Source of the DNA: an uncultured Eubacteriales bacterium
GTDB taxonomy: Bacteria > Bacillota > Clostridia > Lachnospirales > Lachnospiraceae
Assembly (NCBI GenBank): GCA_900316115.1
Contig: ONBN01000026.1
Location: 1-50,383, forward strand
Length of the DNA: 50,383 nucleotides
Reading direction: 5' to 3'
A program made the translations under genes and the position numbers. The notes under the pieces were generated by a model, which saw only the letters and a list, made by a program, of their open reading frames with translations, was not told the DNA's origin and did no database searches. Shown piece by piece: positions 1 through 9,858 of this stretch. Each line of letters starts with the position of its first letter. The stretch's first letter is position 1.

Positions 1-1
1 T

Positions 2-52
2 TTCCCCAATATAAAGATCACCTTTGACGAATTATTTGAGGAAATTGATTAG
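2..52 (+). CDS. C-terminal tail of an unidentified gene (cut by window edge)
   Basis: An open frame runs in from the left edge and ends at a TAG (50-52), reading FPNIKITFDELFEEID. The acidic, amphipathic ending looks protein-like, but 16 residues are too few to name a family. The gene body lies outside the window. Confidence 0.35.
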   Translation, partial: FPNIKITFDELFEEID

Positions 53-404
53 TGGCTTGTAACAAAGGTAACAGTAAATATGGCAGGTAAAATTGCCGTA
101 GTCATTTAAGCCACCAGTAGCGATTTTTTGACATGGCAGAATGATGGAGGTGATTGGAAAGGTATTGATGGAAAAAATTTCAAGAGCTGAGAAAAAGGTA
201 TATGGAACGAAAAAGGGCGGCTTTTAACTAGATGAAATTAGAGTTTTATCTACTTTGAAAGTTGAAGATCGGAACGAGGCATTTGGTCAAGGTTTCATAA
301 AAATTGGAGGCTTGGAGAATGTAGGATTTGTCCCTTGAGAGGATGAGGCGATTTGCCCTGGGACATATAAGCTGTTCATATTACCACATTTGTTTTTATT
401 ACTC
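53..404. other. Non-coding stretch with no convincing gene
   Basis: No reading frame of useful length is present. A 19-codon frame at 168-227 (MEKISRAEKKVYGTKKGGF) begins with plausible protein sequence and then stops, so it may be the broken N-terminus of a lost gene. With the gene tail on its left, the stretch looks like eroded accessory DNA. I see no RNA gene or hairpin of note. Confidence 0.4.
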
Positions 405-433
405 TTGACAGCTAATTGGAATTAGCTTACAAT
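405..433 (+). promoter_or_regulatory. Sigma-A promoter of the tetR-hydrolase operon
   Basis: TTGACA (405-410) is followed by exactly 17 bp and TACAAT (428-433). It lies 36 bp before the TetR start codon, and its spacer is filled by a palindromic operator. A GGAGGTG ribosome site sits at 460-466. Confidence 0.85.
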
Positions 434-457
434 GAAATCAGCTAATAAAAATTAGCT
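410..457. promoter_or_regulatory. Twin palindromic operators, probably bound by the TetR regulator
   Basis: Two 18-bp inverted repeats share outer arms. AGCTAATT-GG-AATTAGCT (410-427) fills the promoter spacer, and AGCTAAT-AAAA-ATTAGCT (440-457) lies just past the expected transcription start. Their centres are 30 bp apart. Position and symmetry suggest that a dimeric TetR repressor shuts off its own operon; binding is inferred. Confidence 0.8.
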
Positions 458-468
458 TTGGAGGTGCT

Positions 469-1083
469 ATGAATACAAAACAAAAAATCTTAAATGAAGC
501 GCTCACTCTTTTTTCTGAAAAAGGATATAGCTCTGTTTATGTGGGGGATATAGCTGATGCAGTTGGTATTAAGGCTCCGTCGCTGTACAAACACTATAAA
601 AATAAACAGGAAATTTTCGATTCCTGCGTAAAAGTTTTTTCCGAAAGAATGGAAGAGGTCAGGACTGGCATGCGATTGCCTGATACCCCTGAAGCAGATA
701 TTAACTATCAAACTGCAAATATGGAAACGATTATTGAAATAGCAAACAGTTTGTTTATGTTTTACTGGCAGGATGAGGTCGCTGCAAAATTCAGGAAAAT
801 GCTGATGATTGAACGCTATCATAATTCAGAATTAAATGAGCTGTTTGAAGATTTATTTATAAATGGTGCGATAGAACATGAAGAGAAAATATTTGGTGAT
901 TTGATAGAAGCCAAAATTATCAAGAAAGAAAATCCACATATTATTGCACTACGCTTTTATACACCTATTTTCTATTTGCTGCAAAAATATGATACCCATC
1001 CGGAAATGATTGAGGAAGCGAAAGCAGAACTGACTTTAATGGTACAGGAATTTTGCAATACTTATGGGATAAAGGAACGCTAA
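469..1083 (+). CDS. TetR/AcrR-family transcriptional repressor
   Basis: A 204-residue protein with the TetR helix-turn-helix at about residues 8-52 (ILNEALTLFSEKG, then GIKAPSLYKHYKNKQEIF). The rest is the usual helical ligand-binding and dimerisation domain, which is poorly conserved and gives no clue to the inducer. It is first in an operon with the hydrolase and membrane protein that follow. Two palindromes in its own promoter make autorepression very likely. TetR proteins next to small hydrolases and membrane proteins often sense a toxic or lipophilic compound, but the ligand cannot be read from the sequence. Confidence 0.9.
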   Translation: MNTKQKILNEALTLFSEKGYSSVYVGDIADAVGIKAPSLYKHYKNKQEIFDSCVKVFSERMEEVRTGMRLPDTPEADINYQTANMETIIEIANSLFMFYWQDEVAAKFRKMLMIERYHNSELNELFEDLFINGAIEHEEKIFGDLIEAKIIKKENPHIIALRFYTPIFYLLQKYDTHPEMIEEAKAELTLMVQEFCNTYGIKER

Positions 1084-1085
1084 CG

Positions 1086-2021
1086 ATGGGAAGAAAGGCA
1101 TGGTATAAACAGATGTGGATATATATTGCCAGCGGTATTCTGCTTTTACTTGCAGTATATCTCATTGTTCAGGGAATACGGTGTAATATTGCTGTAAAAG
1201 AAAGTAAAAAGCGGCTTGCCACTTATGGGGCAGAAACGGTTAATCTGAGTTATGGGAAAATGAGCTATGTTGACACTGGCGAAGGCGAAGTGATCTTGTC
1301 TGTACATGGGATTTTTGGTGGCTACGACCAGGCCTATGATACCTGCAAAGACTTAAGCTGTGATTACAGGATTATTGCACCATCTCGATTTGGATATTTA
1401 GGCAGCGATATTTCAGGTGATGGGACACCTGCTGAACAGGCAACAGCATATGTGGAATTGTTGGATAAATTAGGCATTGACAAGGTATATCTACTGGCAA
1501 CATCAGCAGGTGGAAGCGTTGCTATTCGCTTTGCTTTGGACTATCCGGAACGTACAAAGGGGTTGATTTTGTATTGTTCTGCAATGCCTTTTGCAGAAAA
1601 GCCAAAGAACTATTCTGAATATGCAGGACCACCTGCATTCTTGTGTAATGATTTTACAATGTTTCTTATTAGTCCGCTGTTTGAACCGATTATGGGTATG
1701 GAGCCGTCTACGATTTACAGTATGCTTCCTGTTGGGGAGAGAAAAGATGGAGTGGTATTAGATGCCTCTGTAACCAATCCTGATATGGCAAGAAATTATG
1801 ACAATTATCATATTGAAGATCTGCAAGTGCCAACATTGGCATTTCAAGCAAAAGATGATAAACTGATAAATTATTCAGATACCGAAAAAGCGGTCAAAAG
1901 ATTTCCTAATTGTACCTTTATTTCATTTGAAAGCGGTGGACACCTGATGGAAGGACATGGGGAAGAAATTAAGAAGGCTGTTTCAAAATTTATAAAAGAA
2001 GGGGAATTTCTGCCATTATAA
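1086..2021 (+). CDS. Membrane-anchored alpha/beta-hydrolase
   Basis: A 311-residue alpha/beta-hydrolase fold protein. I chose the ATG at 1086, after AAAGGA at about 1070; a longer frame opens at 1053 inside tetR but lacks a site. Residues ~7-28 form one hydrophobic helix (MWIYIASGILLLLAVYLIV), so the enzyme is probably tethered with its domain outside. HGIFGGY is the oxyanion loop, the nucleophile elbow reads ATSAGG (Ser), AKDDKL supplies the acid and SGGHLMEGHG the histidine. The substrate is unknown; an ester or lactone is typical of the family. It follows tetR by 2 bp, so it is co-transcribed and probably induced by the TetR ligand. Confidence 0.85.
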   Translation: MGRKAWYKQMWIYIASGILLLLAVYLIVQGIRCNIAVKESKKRLATYGAETVNLSYGKMSYVDTGEGEVILSVHGIFGGYDQAYDTCKDLSCDYRIIAPSRFGYLGSDISGDGTPAEQATAYVELLDKLGIDKVYLLATSAGGSVAIRFALDYPERTKGLILYCSAMPFAEKPKNYSEYAGPPAFLCNDFTMFLISPLFEPIMGMEPSTIYSMLPVGERKDGVVLDASVTNPDMARNYDNYHIEDLQVPTLAFQAKDDKLINYSDTEKAVKRFPNCTFISFESGGHLMEGHGEEIKKAVSKFIKEGEFLPL

Positions 2022-2044
2022 TATGCCTGGCAGAGGTGTTGGAT

Positions 2045-2692
2045 ATGATAAAAATTCTTGAAAGAACAAGGACTGCAGAAAAAGATATGCCGTTATCTAA
2101 ACAAATAATCAGAACTCTTGGGATCATACTCCTTGGATTTGCTTTGGGAGTTCTGCAGAAATGGATGGATGAAATGCCGGATAATGTTTTACCGGTGATC
2201 TTGCAGACGCTAGACCTCAGAAATTATTTTGGAAGATTTGCAATCTGGATTTTGCTGGCAACAGTGATTTCCGTCTATTCAAAGTCTCCCCTTAGAGCAG
2301 CTGTTAATACATTTTCGTTTTTTATAAGTATGCTGGCAGGATATTATATTTACTGCAATTTTGTTTTAGGATTCCTGCCAAGAACTTATATGATGATGTG
2401 GATAGTGATTTCTTTTGCAACGCCATTTATGGCCTATATCTGCTGGTTTGCAAAAGGGAATGGACCTGTTGCAATTGTAATCTCCGGTATGATCATCGGC
2501 GTACTGTTTGCACAGGCATTTTCCATTATATATGGATTTTATGTGTATTATGCGATGGATGTTATAACCTGGCTTATCAGTATAGTGATATTACTCAGAA
2601 AGCCTAGAGAAACTGCTATGGAAATTGGAATCTCTTTTGTGACTGCCTGTTTATATCAATTATTTATGCCGTACTGGATAGGTGCTTTTTGA
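2045..2692 (+). CDS. Polytopic membrane protein (DUF6518-like)
   Basis: A 215-residue hydrophobic protein with about six membrane helices from residue ~20 to the C-terminus. ATG 2045 follows AGAGGTG at 2033-2039 at good spacing; the upstream GTG at 2036 lies inside that site. The pattern of short loops and the conserved VYSKSPLRAAVN segment resembles the uncharacterised DUF6518 family, but I cannot confirm this. It is third in the TetR operon, 23 bp behind the hydrolase. No transport motif is visible, so its role is unknown. Confidence 0.7.
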   Translation: MIKILERTRTAEKDMPLSKQIIRTLGIILLGFALGVLQKWMDEMPDNVLPVILQTLDLRNYFGRFAIWILLATVISVYSKSPLRAAVNTFSFFISMLAGYYIYCNFVLGFLPRTYMMMWIVISFATPFMAYICWFAKGNGPVAIVISGMIIGVLFAQAFSIIYGFYVYYAMDVITWLISIVILLRKPRETAMEIGISFVTACLYQLFMPYWIGAF

Positions 2693-2715
2693 CAAAAACA
2701 GTACATTAAGAAGAT

Positions 2716-2743
2716 TTGAATCGAAGGGAAACTGTGCTATAAT
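2716..2743 (+). promoter_or_regulatory. Sigma-A promoter of the XRE-glycosyltransferase pair
   Basis: TTGAAT (2716-2721), a 16-bp spacer and TATAAT (2738-2743). The predicted transcript has a ~130-nt leader before the XRE start codon. Confidence 0.7.
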
Positions 2744-2780
2744 AAGGCCAGATCAGAGAAAGTATGCTGCAAAAATGATT

Positions 2781-2795
2781 GTTACGTAAAGTAAC
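2781..2795. promoter_or_regulatory. Palindrome in the XRE leader, possible operator
   Basis: GTTAC-GTAAA-GTAAC is a perfect 5+5 inverted repeat about 30 bp after the predicted start of transcription. It is a plausible autoregulatory site for the XRE protein encoded just downstream; no direct evidence. Confidence 0.4.
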
Positions 2796-2878
2796 ACTGC
2801 TGTTATAGAGCGTATATGGCTTTTGATGCGCCTTTATTTTATGGTGGATGCATCACATCAATCAAGGAGGTCATCAAA

Positions 2879-3463
2879 ATGACATTAGGAGAGAAATTAA
2901 AAGAAGCAAGAAAACAGGCTGGACTGTCACAGGAACAATTAGCTGAAAAACTGGGGATTTCCCGCAGTGCAGTTGCCAAGTGGGAAACGGACAAAGGGAT
3001 CCCGGATGTGGATAATCTGAAAGCGCTGTCAGGACTTTTAAGTGTAAGTATTGATTACTTACTGGACGATGGCCAGGATATGGATAAAACAGTTATAAAG
3101 GAAGCTATTGATCTGTCTGTATATGAGGGAAACCGGAAAGCTAAAAAAGACAGCTGTGTTCGTGGAAAATATCCGGATGCCAGGATCAGTTCCCTGATTG
3201 CCAAGGCAAAGCTGACAAAAGGACAGAGGATTTTGGACACTGTGCTGGAGTTATTTACAGACGGCTGCGGTGTAGGCGATATTTACAGCAGCCTGAAGGA
3301 TCTGGATAAGCAGTACTATCTGGTGGAACAGGGAGATAAGCAGTTACTGGTACTTGTTACTGACGAATTTATTATAAGCCGTGAACTGGCGCATAAGCAA
3401 TATTCTAACAAGTTTGAGATCGGTGACATCCGGTTTACAAAATGTGCTGGCCAGATAAAATAG
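2879..3463 (+). CDS. XRE-family helix-turn-helix regulator
   Basis: A 194-residue protein. ATG 2879 is set by AAGGAGG at ~2863-2869; the frame is open upstream but without a site. Residues 4-60 are a clear Cro/CI-type HTH (LGEKLKEARKQAGLSQEQLA, then GISRSAVAKWETDKGIPDVD). A charged linker and a ~100-residue C-terminal domain of unknown type follow, perhaps a sensor. The next gene, a glycosyltransferase, starts 35 bp after its stop and is probably co-transcribed, so the regulator may govern that modification. Confidence 0.85.
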   Translation: MTLGEKLKEARKQAGLSQEQLAEKLGISRSAVAKWETDKGIPDVDNLKALSGLLSVSIDYLLDDGQDMDKTVIKEAIDLSVYEGNRKAKKDSCVRGKYPDARISSLIAKAKLTKGQRILDTVLELFTDGCGVGDIYSSLKDLDKQYYLVEQGDKQLLVLVTDEFIISRELAHKQYSNKFEIGDIRFTKCAGQIK

Positions 3464-3498
3464 GCAATGAATTACAGGTACAAAGGGAAGTAAAAGGT

Positions 3499-4731
3499 AT
3501 GAGAATCACAGCCGTTGCAGTAGGAACAAGGGGAGATGTTAATCCCCTGGCAGAGCTTGGATCAGAGATGGTGAAGCGTGGACATGATTTCAGGATCCTT
3601 GCACAGGAGGATTTCAGGTCACTGATCGAGAAAAAGAATGTTACGTATCTTCATCTGGATGGAGATGCAGATCATGTAATGAAATATCTTGTAACTAATT
3701 ACAGGACCAGTCTGGATTTCCTGACAGGCCTTATGAAACTGAAACGGGAAAATCCTGCATTTATGGATCAGACCTTAGAAGCACTGAAAGGCTCAGATGT
3801 GTGTATGTATGGAACCTGTGCAGGCTTTACAAGAGATGCGGCTGATAAGCTGGGAATCCCCTGCATCCGTTATTTCTACAGCCCCTATGACAGGACTGAC
3901 CAGTATTCCCTTTATACTGTAGAGCATGGTACGCCTGCAGTTGCAAAAAGCTATGACAACATTACCGGTGGAATGCCTATACTTTCCAATCTACTTATGG
4001 GAAAGTGGCGCAGGAAAAATGGAATTCCAAAGGTAAAGAACTTTGATCACTATACAGAGCAAAACGGCAGAAAGGTTCTGACATTTTATCCAGTAAGCCC
4101 GGTACTGATGCCTAAAGATCCTAAATGGGGAAGCCATATCCATGTTACCGGATACTGGTATCATCCGGAAGAAGACAGCGCCGGGTACCATATGGAACCG
4201 GGTCTTGAGCAGTTCCTTACAGAAGGGGAAAAGCCTGTATTCGTTGCTTTTGGAAAGGCGGAATCCAAGGCTCTTGCAAAGCTTCAGATGCTTACCCTGG
4301 AAGCGCTGAAGGCGACAAGGATCAAAGCAGTGGTTCAGGCTTTTCAGATTCCGGAGGCAGAAAAGAAGAATACAAATAAGCTGTATTTTGTAGATAAGAT
4401 TCCATACAGTTATATATTTCCGAAAGTAAAAGCTGTGGTCCATCATGGTGGGTGTACAACCAATGGGATCGGCCTGTGGGCAGGCTGCCCTACTCTTGTT
4501 ATTCCGCTGGCATTGGATCAGTGGTATTATGGCAGGACTATCCATGAACTGGGAGCAGGACCTGCACCTTTGTACATCCGTAAAAAGCTCTGTACAAAAG
4601 AGCAACTGCAGGCTGCACTGACAGATCTGGTCAGTGGGAAGTATGACAGGCGGGCGAAGCAGCTATCAGCCGAGATCCGTCAGGAAAATGGGATTGAAGA
4701 AGCGATCAGGGCAATAGAGGGGATACAGTAA
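3499..4731 (+). CDS. UDP-glucosyltransferase-like GT1 family enzyme
   Basis: A 410-residue GT-B glycosyltransferase of the macrolide/sterol type. ATG 3499 is preferred over the open frame from 3442, because MRITAVAVGTRGDVNPLAEL is the family's typical N-terminus. The nucleotide-sugar site is clear at ~314-333 (HHGGCTTNGIGLWAGCPTLV), followed by PLALDQWYYGRTIHELGAG. Such enzymes add a sugar to a small hydrophobic acceptor; the acceptor is unknown. The last codons (GIQ and stop) come from the terminal repeat of an inserted element at 4721-4973. Without the insertion the frame would read on through 4974-5004 as AIEEYAVLDG and stop. The loss is short and the catalytic core is intact, so the enzyme is probably still active. 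Confidence 0.85.
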   Translation: MRITAVAVGTRGDVNPLAELGSEMVKRGHDFRILAQEDFRSLIEKKNVTYLHLDGDADHVMKYLVTNYRTSLDFLTGLMKLKRENPAFMDQTLEALKGSDVCMYGTCAGFTRDAADKLGIPCIRYFYSPYDRTDQYSLYTVEHGTPAVAKSYDNITGGMPILSNLLMGKWRRKNGIPKVKNFDHYTEQNGRKVLTFYPVSPVLMPKDPKWGSHIHVTGYWYHPEEDSAGYHMEPGLEQFLTEGEKPVFVAFGKAESKALAKLQMLTLEALKATRIKAVVQAFQIPEAEKKNTNKLYFVDKIPYSYIFPKVKAVVHHGGCTTNGIGLWAGCPTLVIPLALDQWYYGRTIHELGAGPAPLYIRKKLCTKEQLQAALTDLVSGKYDRRAKQLSAEIRQENGIEEAIRAIEGIQ

Positions 4732-4973
4732 AATATCATTTGGCAAATTTTATAATTATTTTGTTTATGTTGCATTAGGTAGAAAAGATATGTTTATATA
4801 TCAGGGCTTCGTTTTCGGATTTCTCCCGGGCATTTATTATCTCTGTCATTTGCCAAACTCGCACTTACGTGCTCAAACACGATCTACGAAAGCCTCGCAT
4901 GATATATAACCAAGATCTTTTCTACAAAGCAACGGAAATGTTTGTAAATTTTCCAATGATTATTTTACTGTAT
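4721..4973. mobile_element. MITE-like inverted-repeat element with target-site duplication
   Basis: Perfect 13-bp terminal inverted repeats, ATACAGTAAAATA (4723-4735) and its complement (4961-4973), extend inward into ~80-bp imperfect arms; GTAGAAAAGAT and the TATATATCA segment recur inverted. The core holds a small palindrome, GCAC-TTAC-GTGC. The 9-bp sequence CAATAGAGG flanks the element at 4712-4720 and 4974-4982, as expected for a target-site duplication. It has no coding capacity, so it would depend on a transposase elsewhere. It inserted at the 3' end of the glycosyltransferase gene and supplies that gene's stop codon. Confidence 0.75.
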
Positions 4974-5044
4974 CAATAGAGGAGTATGCCGTGTTAGATG
5001 GTTGACGATCTGGTTAGTGCATGCTAATATAGCATGTGTTATGA

Positions 5045-5517
5045 ATGATGAGCGCAGAAAACAGACGGAACAGAACTTATCAGGATCCTTGTTTCCATGC
5101 GGCTTCAGGGTTACATGGAACTGATCAGAGGAGAATATACAGTGGAAGAAAGATTGCAGCTGCCATTGCACTTGGCATACTGGTGCAGCTGCCCTTACCA
5201 TTCGCTGTGCAAAGGCCTTCCCAAGGGCGGAGATCACAGCAATGGATTACTGGGGACCCCAGTGGAGTTATGCAAAAAAGCAGTGTGAGAGAAATGCCAG
5301 GATCGAAGGCGTTTCCAGACAGATCTCTTTTCAGGATATGTTTTCCTAGAAGGCTCTTTATGGGGATATGGAGGAATTTGTCAGGGAATTAAAGAAAGAA
5401 GGGATTTCGGAAATCCATTATATTGGGAATCTGGAAAATAAGCTTGATTTTATCCCGGGATTTGTAACAACACCATGGATGATTAGTGGAATGGGGATCC
5501 TGTATGGCAAAAAATGA
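5045..5517 (+). pseudogene. Decayed class I SAM-dependent methyltransferase
   Basis: Fragments of one methyltransferase lie in two frames. From 5176 one frame reads TGAAALTIRCAKAFPRAEI, then MDYWGPQWSYAKKQCERNA and IEGVSRQISFQ, matching the motif I/II region of UbiE-like enzymes. An in-frame TAG interrupts near 5347. The same frame then resumes as KALYGDMEEFVRELKK and ends ILYGKK at 5517, a typical family C-terminus. The N-terminal part (KIAAAIALG) is in another frame, so there is a frameshift near 5175. Roughly 70-80 central residues are missing. The gene is non-functional. It lies directly beyond the MITE-like element. Confidence 0.7.
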
Positions 5518-5546
5518 TAAGTGCATATGATTCATGTAATCAGCGT

Positions 5547-5581
5547 AAAAAATACCGCCTGTGTAAAATGCACAGGCGGTA
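5547..5581 (-). terminator. Rho-independent terminator of gdhA
   Basis: TACCGCCTGTG (5553-5563) pairs perfectly with CACAGGCGGTA (5571-5581). Read on the minus strand the hairpin is followed by six Ts (5552-5547), 34 bp past the gdhA stop. Confidence 0.9.
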
Positions 5582-5614
5582 AATCGTTTACAGGGGTACG
5601 ACAGATCGGGGAGA

Positions 5615-6961
<1,347 letters not shown>

Positions 6962-7003
6962 TCATCCAAATTAATTCTGATGTGAATATTTTTTTCGAGG
7001 GTT

Positions 7004-7032
7004 ATTATACACTAAAGTGTTAAAAAAGAAAA
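7004..7032 (-). promoter_or_regulatory. Possible gdhA promoter
   Basis: On the minus strand a TATAAT (7009-7004) lies about 55 bp before the gdhA ATG, with a T-rich weak -35 (TTTTCT) 17 bp upstream. The -10 is convincing; the -35 is poor, so activation or a different start is possible. Confidence 0.4.
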
Positions 7033-7156
7033 GAGTAACATTTAATACATTTAATTTTTTTTTTAACAATCTTCCAGGTATGAGGACTTGCGAAAAATCG
7101 GTAAATATGAGAAGATAAAAGCAATCGTTGTGCCCCAGGGCAGAAAAGAGGTAATT

Positions 7157-8374
7157 ATGAGAACATTTGAAAAATCCAGTAAACTTGATAATGTATTATA
7201 TGATGTGCGTGGACCTGTAGTAGATGAAGCGGCAAGGATGGAAGAGGATGGGATGGAGATTCTGAAGCTGAATATCGGCAATCCTTATCCGTTTGGCTTT
7301 TCAGCACCCCAGGAAGTGATCCTGGATATGCTGAGTAATGTGCGTACATCCCAGGGATATTCTGATTCCAAGGGTATTTTTTCTGCAAGAAAAGCCATTA
7401 TGCAGTATTCCCAGCTGAAGAAGCTGCCAAATGTTACCATGAGCGATATTTACACAGGTAATGGTGTAAGTGAGCTGATCAACCTGTGTATGCAGGCTCT
7501 TTTGAATAATGGGGATGAGATCCTGATCCCTTCGCCGGACTATCCTTTATGGACAGCCACAGCTACTCTTGCAGGAGGTAATGTTGTCCATTATATCTGC
7601 GATGAGCAGTCTGAATGGTATCCGGATATGGATGATATCCGCAGCAAGATCACAGACAAGACAAAGGCGATTGTTATCATTAATCCCAATAACCCTACAG
7701 GTGCGGTATATCCTAAGGAAATCCTGGAGCAGATCGTACAGATCGCAAGGGAACATGAGCTGATCATCTTTTCAGATGAGATTTATGACCGTCTGGTGAT
7801 GGATGGATATGAGCATACTTCCATTGCATCCCTGGCACCGGATCTGTTCTGTGTTACATTTTCCGGTCTTTCCAAATCCCATATGATCGCAGGTTTCCGT
7901 ATTGGATGGATGGTCCTCAGCGGTGCAAAGAATAAGGCAAAGGGGTATATTGAAGGTCTGAATATGCTTTCCTCCATGAGACTTTGCTCCAATGTTCCTG
8001 CCCAGTCTATTGTACAGACAGCTCTTGGCGGGTATCAGAGTGTGAATGAATATATCCAGCCAGGCGGAAGGGTTTATGAGCAGAGAGACTATATTTACAA
8101 GGCACTGACAGATATTCCGGGGATCACTGCAGTGAAGCCAAAGGCTGCTTTTTATATTTTCCCCAAGATTGATACTGAGAAATTCCATATCGTGGATGAT
8201 GAGCAGTTTGCCCTGGATTTCCTTCATGAGAAGCAGGTGCTTCTTGTACCTGGAAAAGGCTTTAACTGGGGACAGCCGGATCATTTCCGTGTGGTATATC
8301 TGCCGAATGTGCGACAGCTGGAAAAGGCAACGGACAGATTAAAAGAATTCCTTTCCACTTACCGCCAGCGGTGA
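7157..8374 (+). CDS. alaA: Alanine aminotransferase-type PLP enzyme
   Basis: A 405-residue fold-type I aminotransferase that closely follows Escherichia coli AlaA: FEKSSKLDNVLYDVRGPVVD at the N-terminus, LNIGNPYPFGFSAPQEV, NPNNPTGAVY and SDEIYD. The PLP Schiff-base lysine is Lys240 in FSGLSKSHMIAGFRIGWM, the same number as in AlaA. It moves the amino group between alanine/pyruvate and glutamate/2-oxoglutarate. ATG 7157 follows AAAGAGG; the frame is open from 7088 but the extension is not family-like. With gdhA it could form a pathway that releases amino nitrogen via glutamate. Confidence 0.93.
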   Translation: MRTFEKSSKLDNVLYDVRGPVVDEAARMEEDGMEILKLNIGNPYPFGFSAPQEVILDMLSNVRTSQGYSDSKGIFSARKAIMQYSQLKKLPNVTMSDIYTGNGVSELINLCMQALLNNGDEILIPSPDYPLWTATATLAGGNVVHYICDEQSEWYPDMDDIRSKITDKTKAIVIINPNNPTGAVYPKEILEQIVQIAREHELIIFSDEIYDRLVMDGYEHTSIASLAPDLFCVTFSGLSKSHMIAGFRIGWMVLSGAKNKAKGYIEGLNMLSSMRLCSNVPAQSIVQTALGGYQSVNEYIQPGGRVYEQRDYIYKALTDIPGITAVKPKAAFYIFPKIDTEKFHIVDDEQFALDFLHEKQVLLVPGKGFNWGQPDHFRVVYLPNVRQLEKATDRLKEFLSTYRQR

Positions 8375-8424
8375 TACAGACTGATTCAGGAAGCTGTCAG
8401 GAATGCCACCGGATTATTCTTTGG

Positions 8425-8453
8425 TTTACCTGAAAGAAATAAGATGTTATAAT
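8425..8453 (+). promoter_or_regulatory. Sigma-A promoter of the citrate synthase gene
   Basis: TTTACC (8425-8430), 17-bp spacer, TATAAT (8448-8453), 27 bp before the start codon. Confidence 0.7.
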
Positions 8454-8479
8454 ATTGCCAATAGAAAGGAGATTGTTTA

Positions 8480-9841
8480 ATGACGGGATTTAACATGAAA
8501 GTAACGCCGGAAATAGAAAATCTGACGGAGATCTGCAAAGATCATTCTACCCTGGACCTTTCTCTTTACGGGAAATATGACGTAAAGCGTGGTTTGCGAG
8601 ACGTCAATGGTAAAGGTGTCCTGGCCGGACTTACCCAGATATCCAATGTGTGTGCCACAGAGGTGAAGGACGGTAAGGAAGTGCCATGTGCAGGAAAGCT
8701 GTCCTACAGGGGATATGATATTAAGGATCTTACCAGAGGTTTTATTGAGGACGATCGATTTGGCTTTGAGGAAACAACCTACCTTTTACTGTTTGGTAAA
8801 TTGCCTACTGCACAGGAACTGCAGGATTTTTCCAAGCTTCTGGCGAATCAGAGATCACTGCCTACCAATTTTGTCAGGGATGTGATCATGAAGGCGCCTT
8901 CCAAAGATATTATGAATGCTTTGTCCAGAAGTGTACTGACCCTTTACTGTTATGACAAGAATCCGGATGATATTGCGCTGCCAAATGTTCTTCGGCAGTG
9001 TCTGAACCTGATCAGCGTATTTCCGCTTCTGTCCGTGTATGGTTATCAGGCATACAATCATTATTCCTGCGGAAAGAGTTTGTACATCCACAATCCTAAG
9101 AAGGATCTGTCTACTGCGGAGAATATTCTCCGTATGCTGCGCCCGGATAAGAAATACACCCATCTGGAAGCGAAGATCCTGGATCTTGCGCTGATCCTTC
9201 ATATGGAGCACGGTGGTGGTAATAACTCCACATTTACTACAAGAGTTGTATCTTCTTCCGGGACAGATACATATTCTGCAGTGGCAGCAGCCCTTGGCTC
9301 CTTAAAGGGACCAAAGCATGGCGGTGCCAATATCAAAGTTGTAAGCATGTTTAATGACATGAAGAAAAATATCAAGGATTTCTCAGATGAAGATGAGATC
9401 CGGGCATACTTAAGAAAGCTTCTTCATAAAGAAGCCTTTGACAAACGGGGGCTGATTTATGGTATGGGACATGCGGTTTACTCTGTATCTGATCCACGTG
9501 CCCAGGTACTGAAGGGATTTGTAGAGAAGCTTGCCATGGAAAAGGGCAGGATGAAGGATTACCAGCTGTATGCCAATGTAGAGCATCTGGCACCTGAGGT
9601 GATCGCCCAGGAGCGTAAGATCTACAAAGGTGTAAGTGCCAATGTAGACTTTTACAGCGGTTTTGTGTACAGCATGCTGGATCTTCCGCTGGAACTGTAC
9701 ACACCAATGTTTGCTGTGGCACGTATTGTAGGATGGAGTGCACATCGTATGGAAGAGTTGATCAATGTGGATAAGATCATCCGTCCGGCTTATAAGAATG
9801 TGCTGGATCCGGCAGTGTATGTGCCGCTTGGTGACAGGTAA
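8480..9841 (+). CDS. gltA: Citrate synthase
   Basis: A 453-residue citrate synthase family protein that condenses acetyl-CoA with oxaloacetate, feeding 2-oxoglutarate and glutamate synthesis. The start follows AAAGGAG. The family motifs are in order: LSYRGYDIKDLT near 75, MEHGGGNNSTFTTR near 245 (first catalytic His), GSLKGPKHGGANIK, GMGHAVYSVSDPRAQVLKGF (second His and Arg), and VDFYSGFVYSMLDLP with the catalytic Asp. The N-terminal ~50 residues extend beyond the shortest bacterial forms. A methylcitrate synthase activity cannot be ruled out. The patatin gene starts 17 bp downstream. Confidence 0.93.
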   Translation: MTGFNMKVTPEIENLTEICKDHSTLDLSLYGKYDVKRGLRDVNGKGVLAGLTQISNVCATEVKDGKEVPCAGKLSYRGYDIKDLTRGFIEDDRFGFEETTYLLLFGKLPTAQELQDFSKLLANQRSLPTNFVRDVIMKAPSKDIMNALSRSVLTLYCYDKNPDDIALPNVLRQCLNLISVFPLLSVYGYQAYNHYSCGKSLYIHNPKKDLSTAENILRMLRPDKKYTHLEAKILDLALILHMEHGGGNNSTFTTRVVSSSGTDTYSAVAAALGSLKGPKHGGANIKVVSMFNDMKKNIKDFSDEDEIRAYLRKLLHKEAFDKRGLIYGMGHAVYSVSDPRAQVLKGFVEKLAMEKGRMKDYQLYANVEHLAPEVIAQERKIYKGVSANVDFYSGFVYSMLDLPLELYTPMFAVARIVGWSAHRMEELINVDKIIRPAYKNVLDPAVYVPLGDR

Positions 9842-9858
9842 GGGAGGCGCTGATTCAG

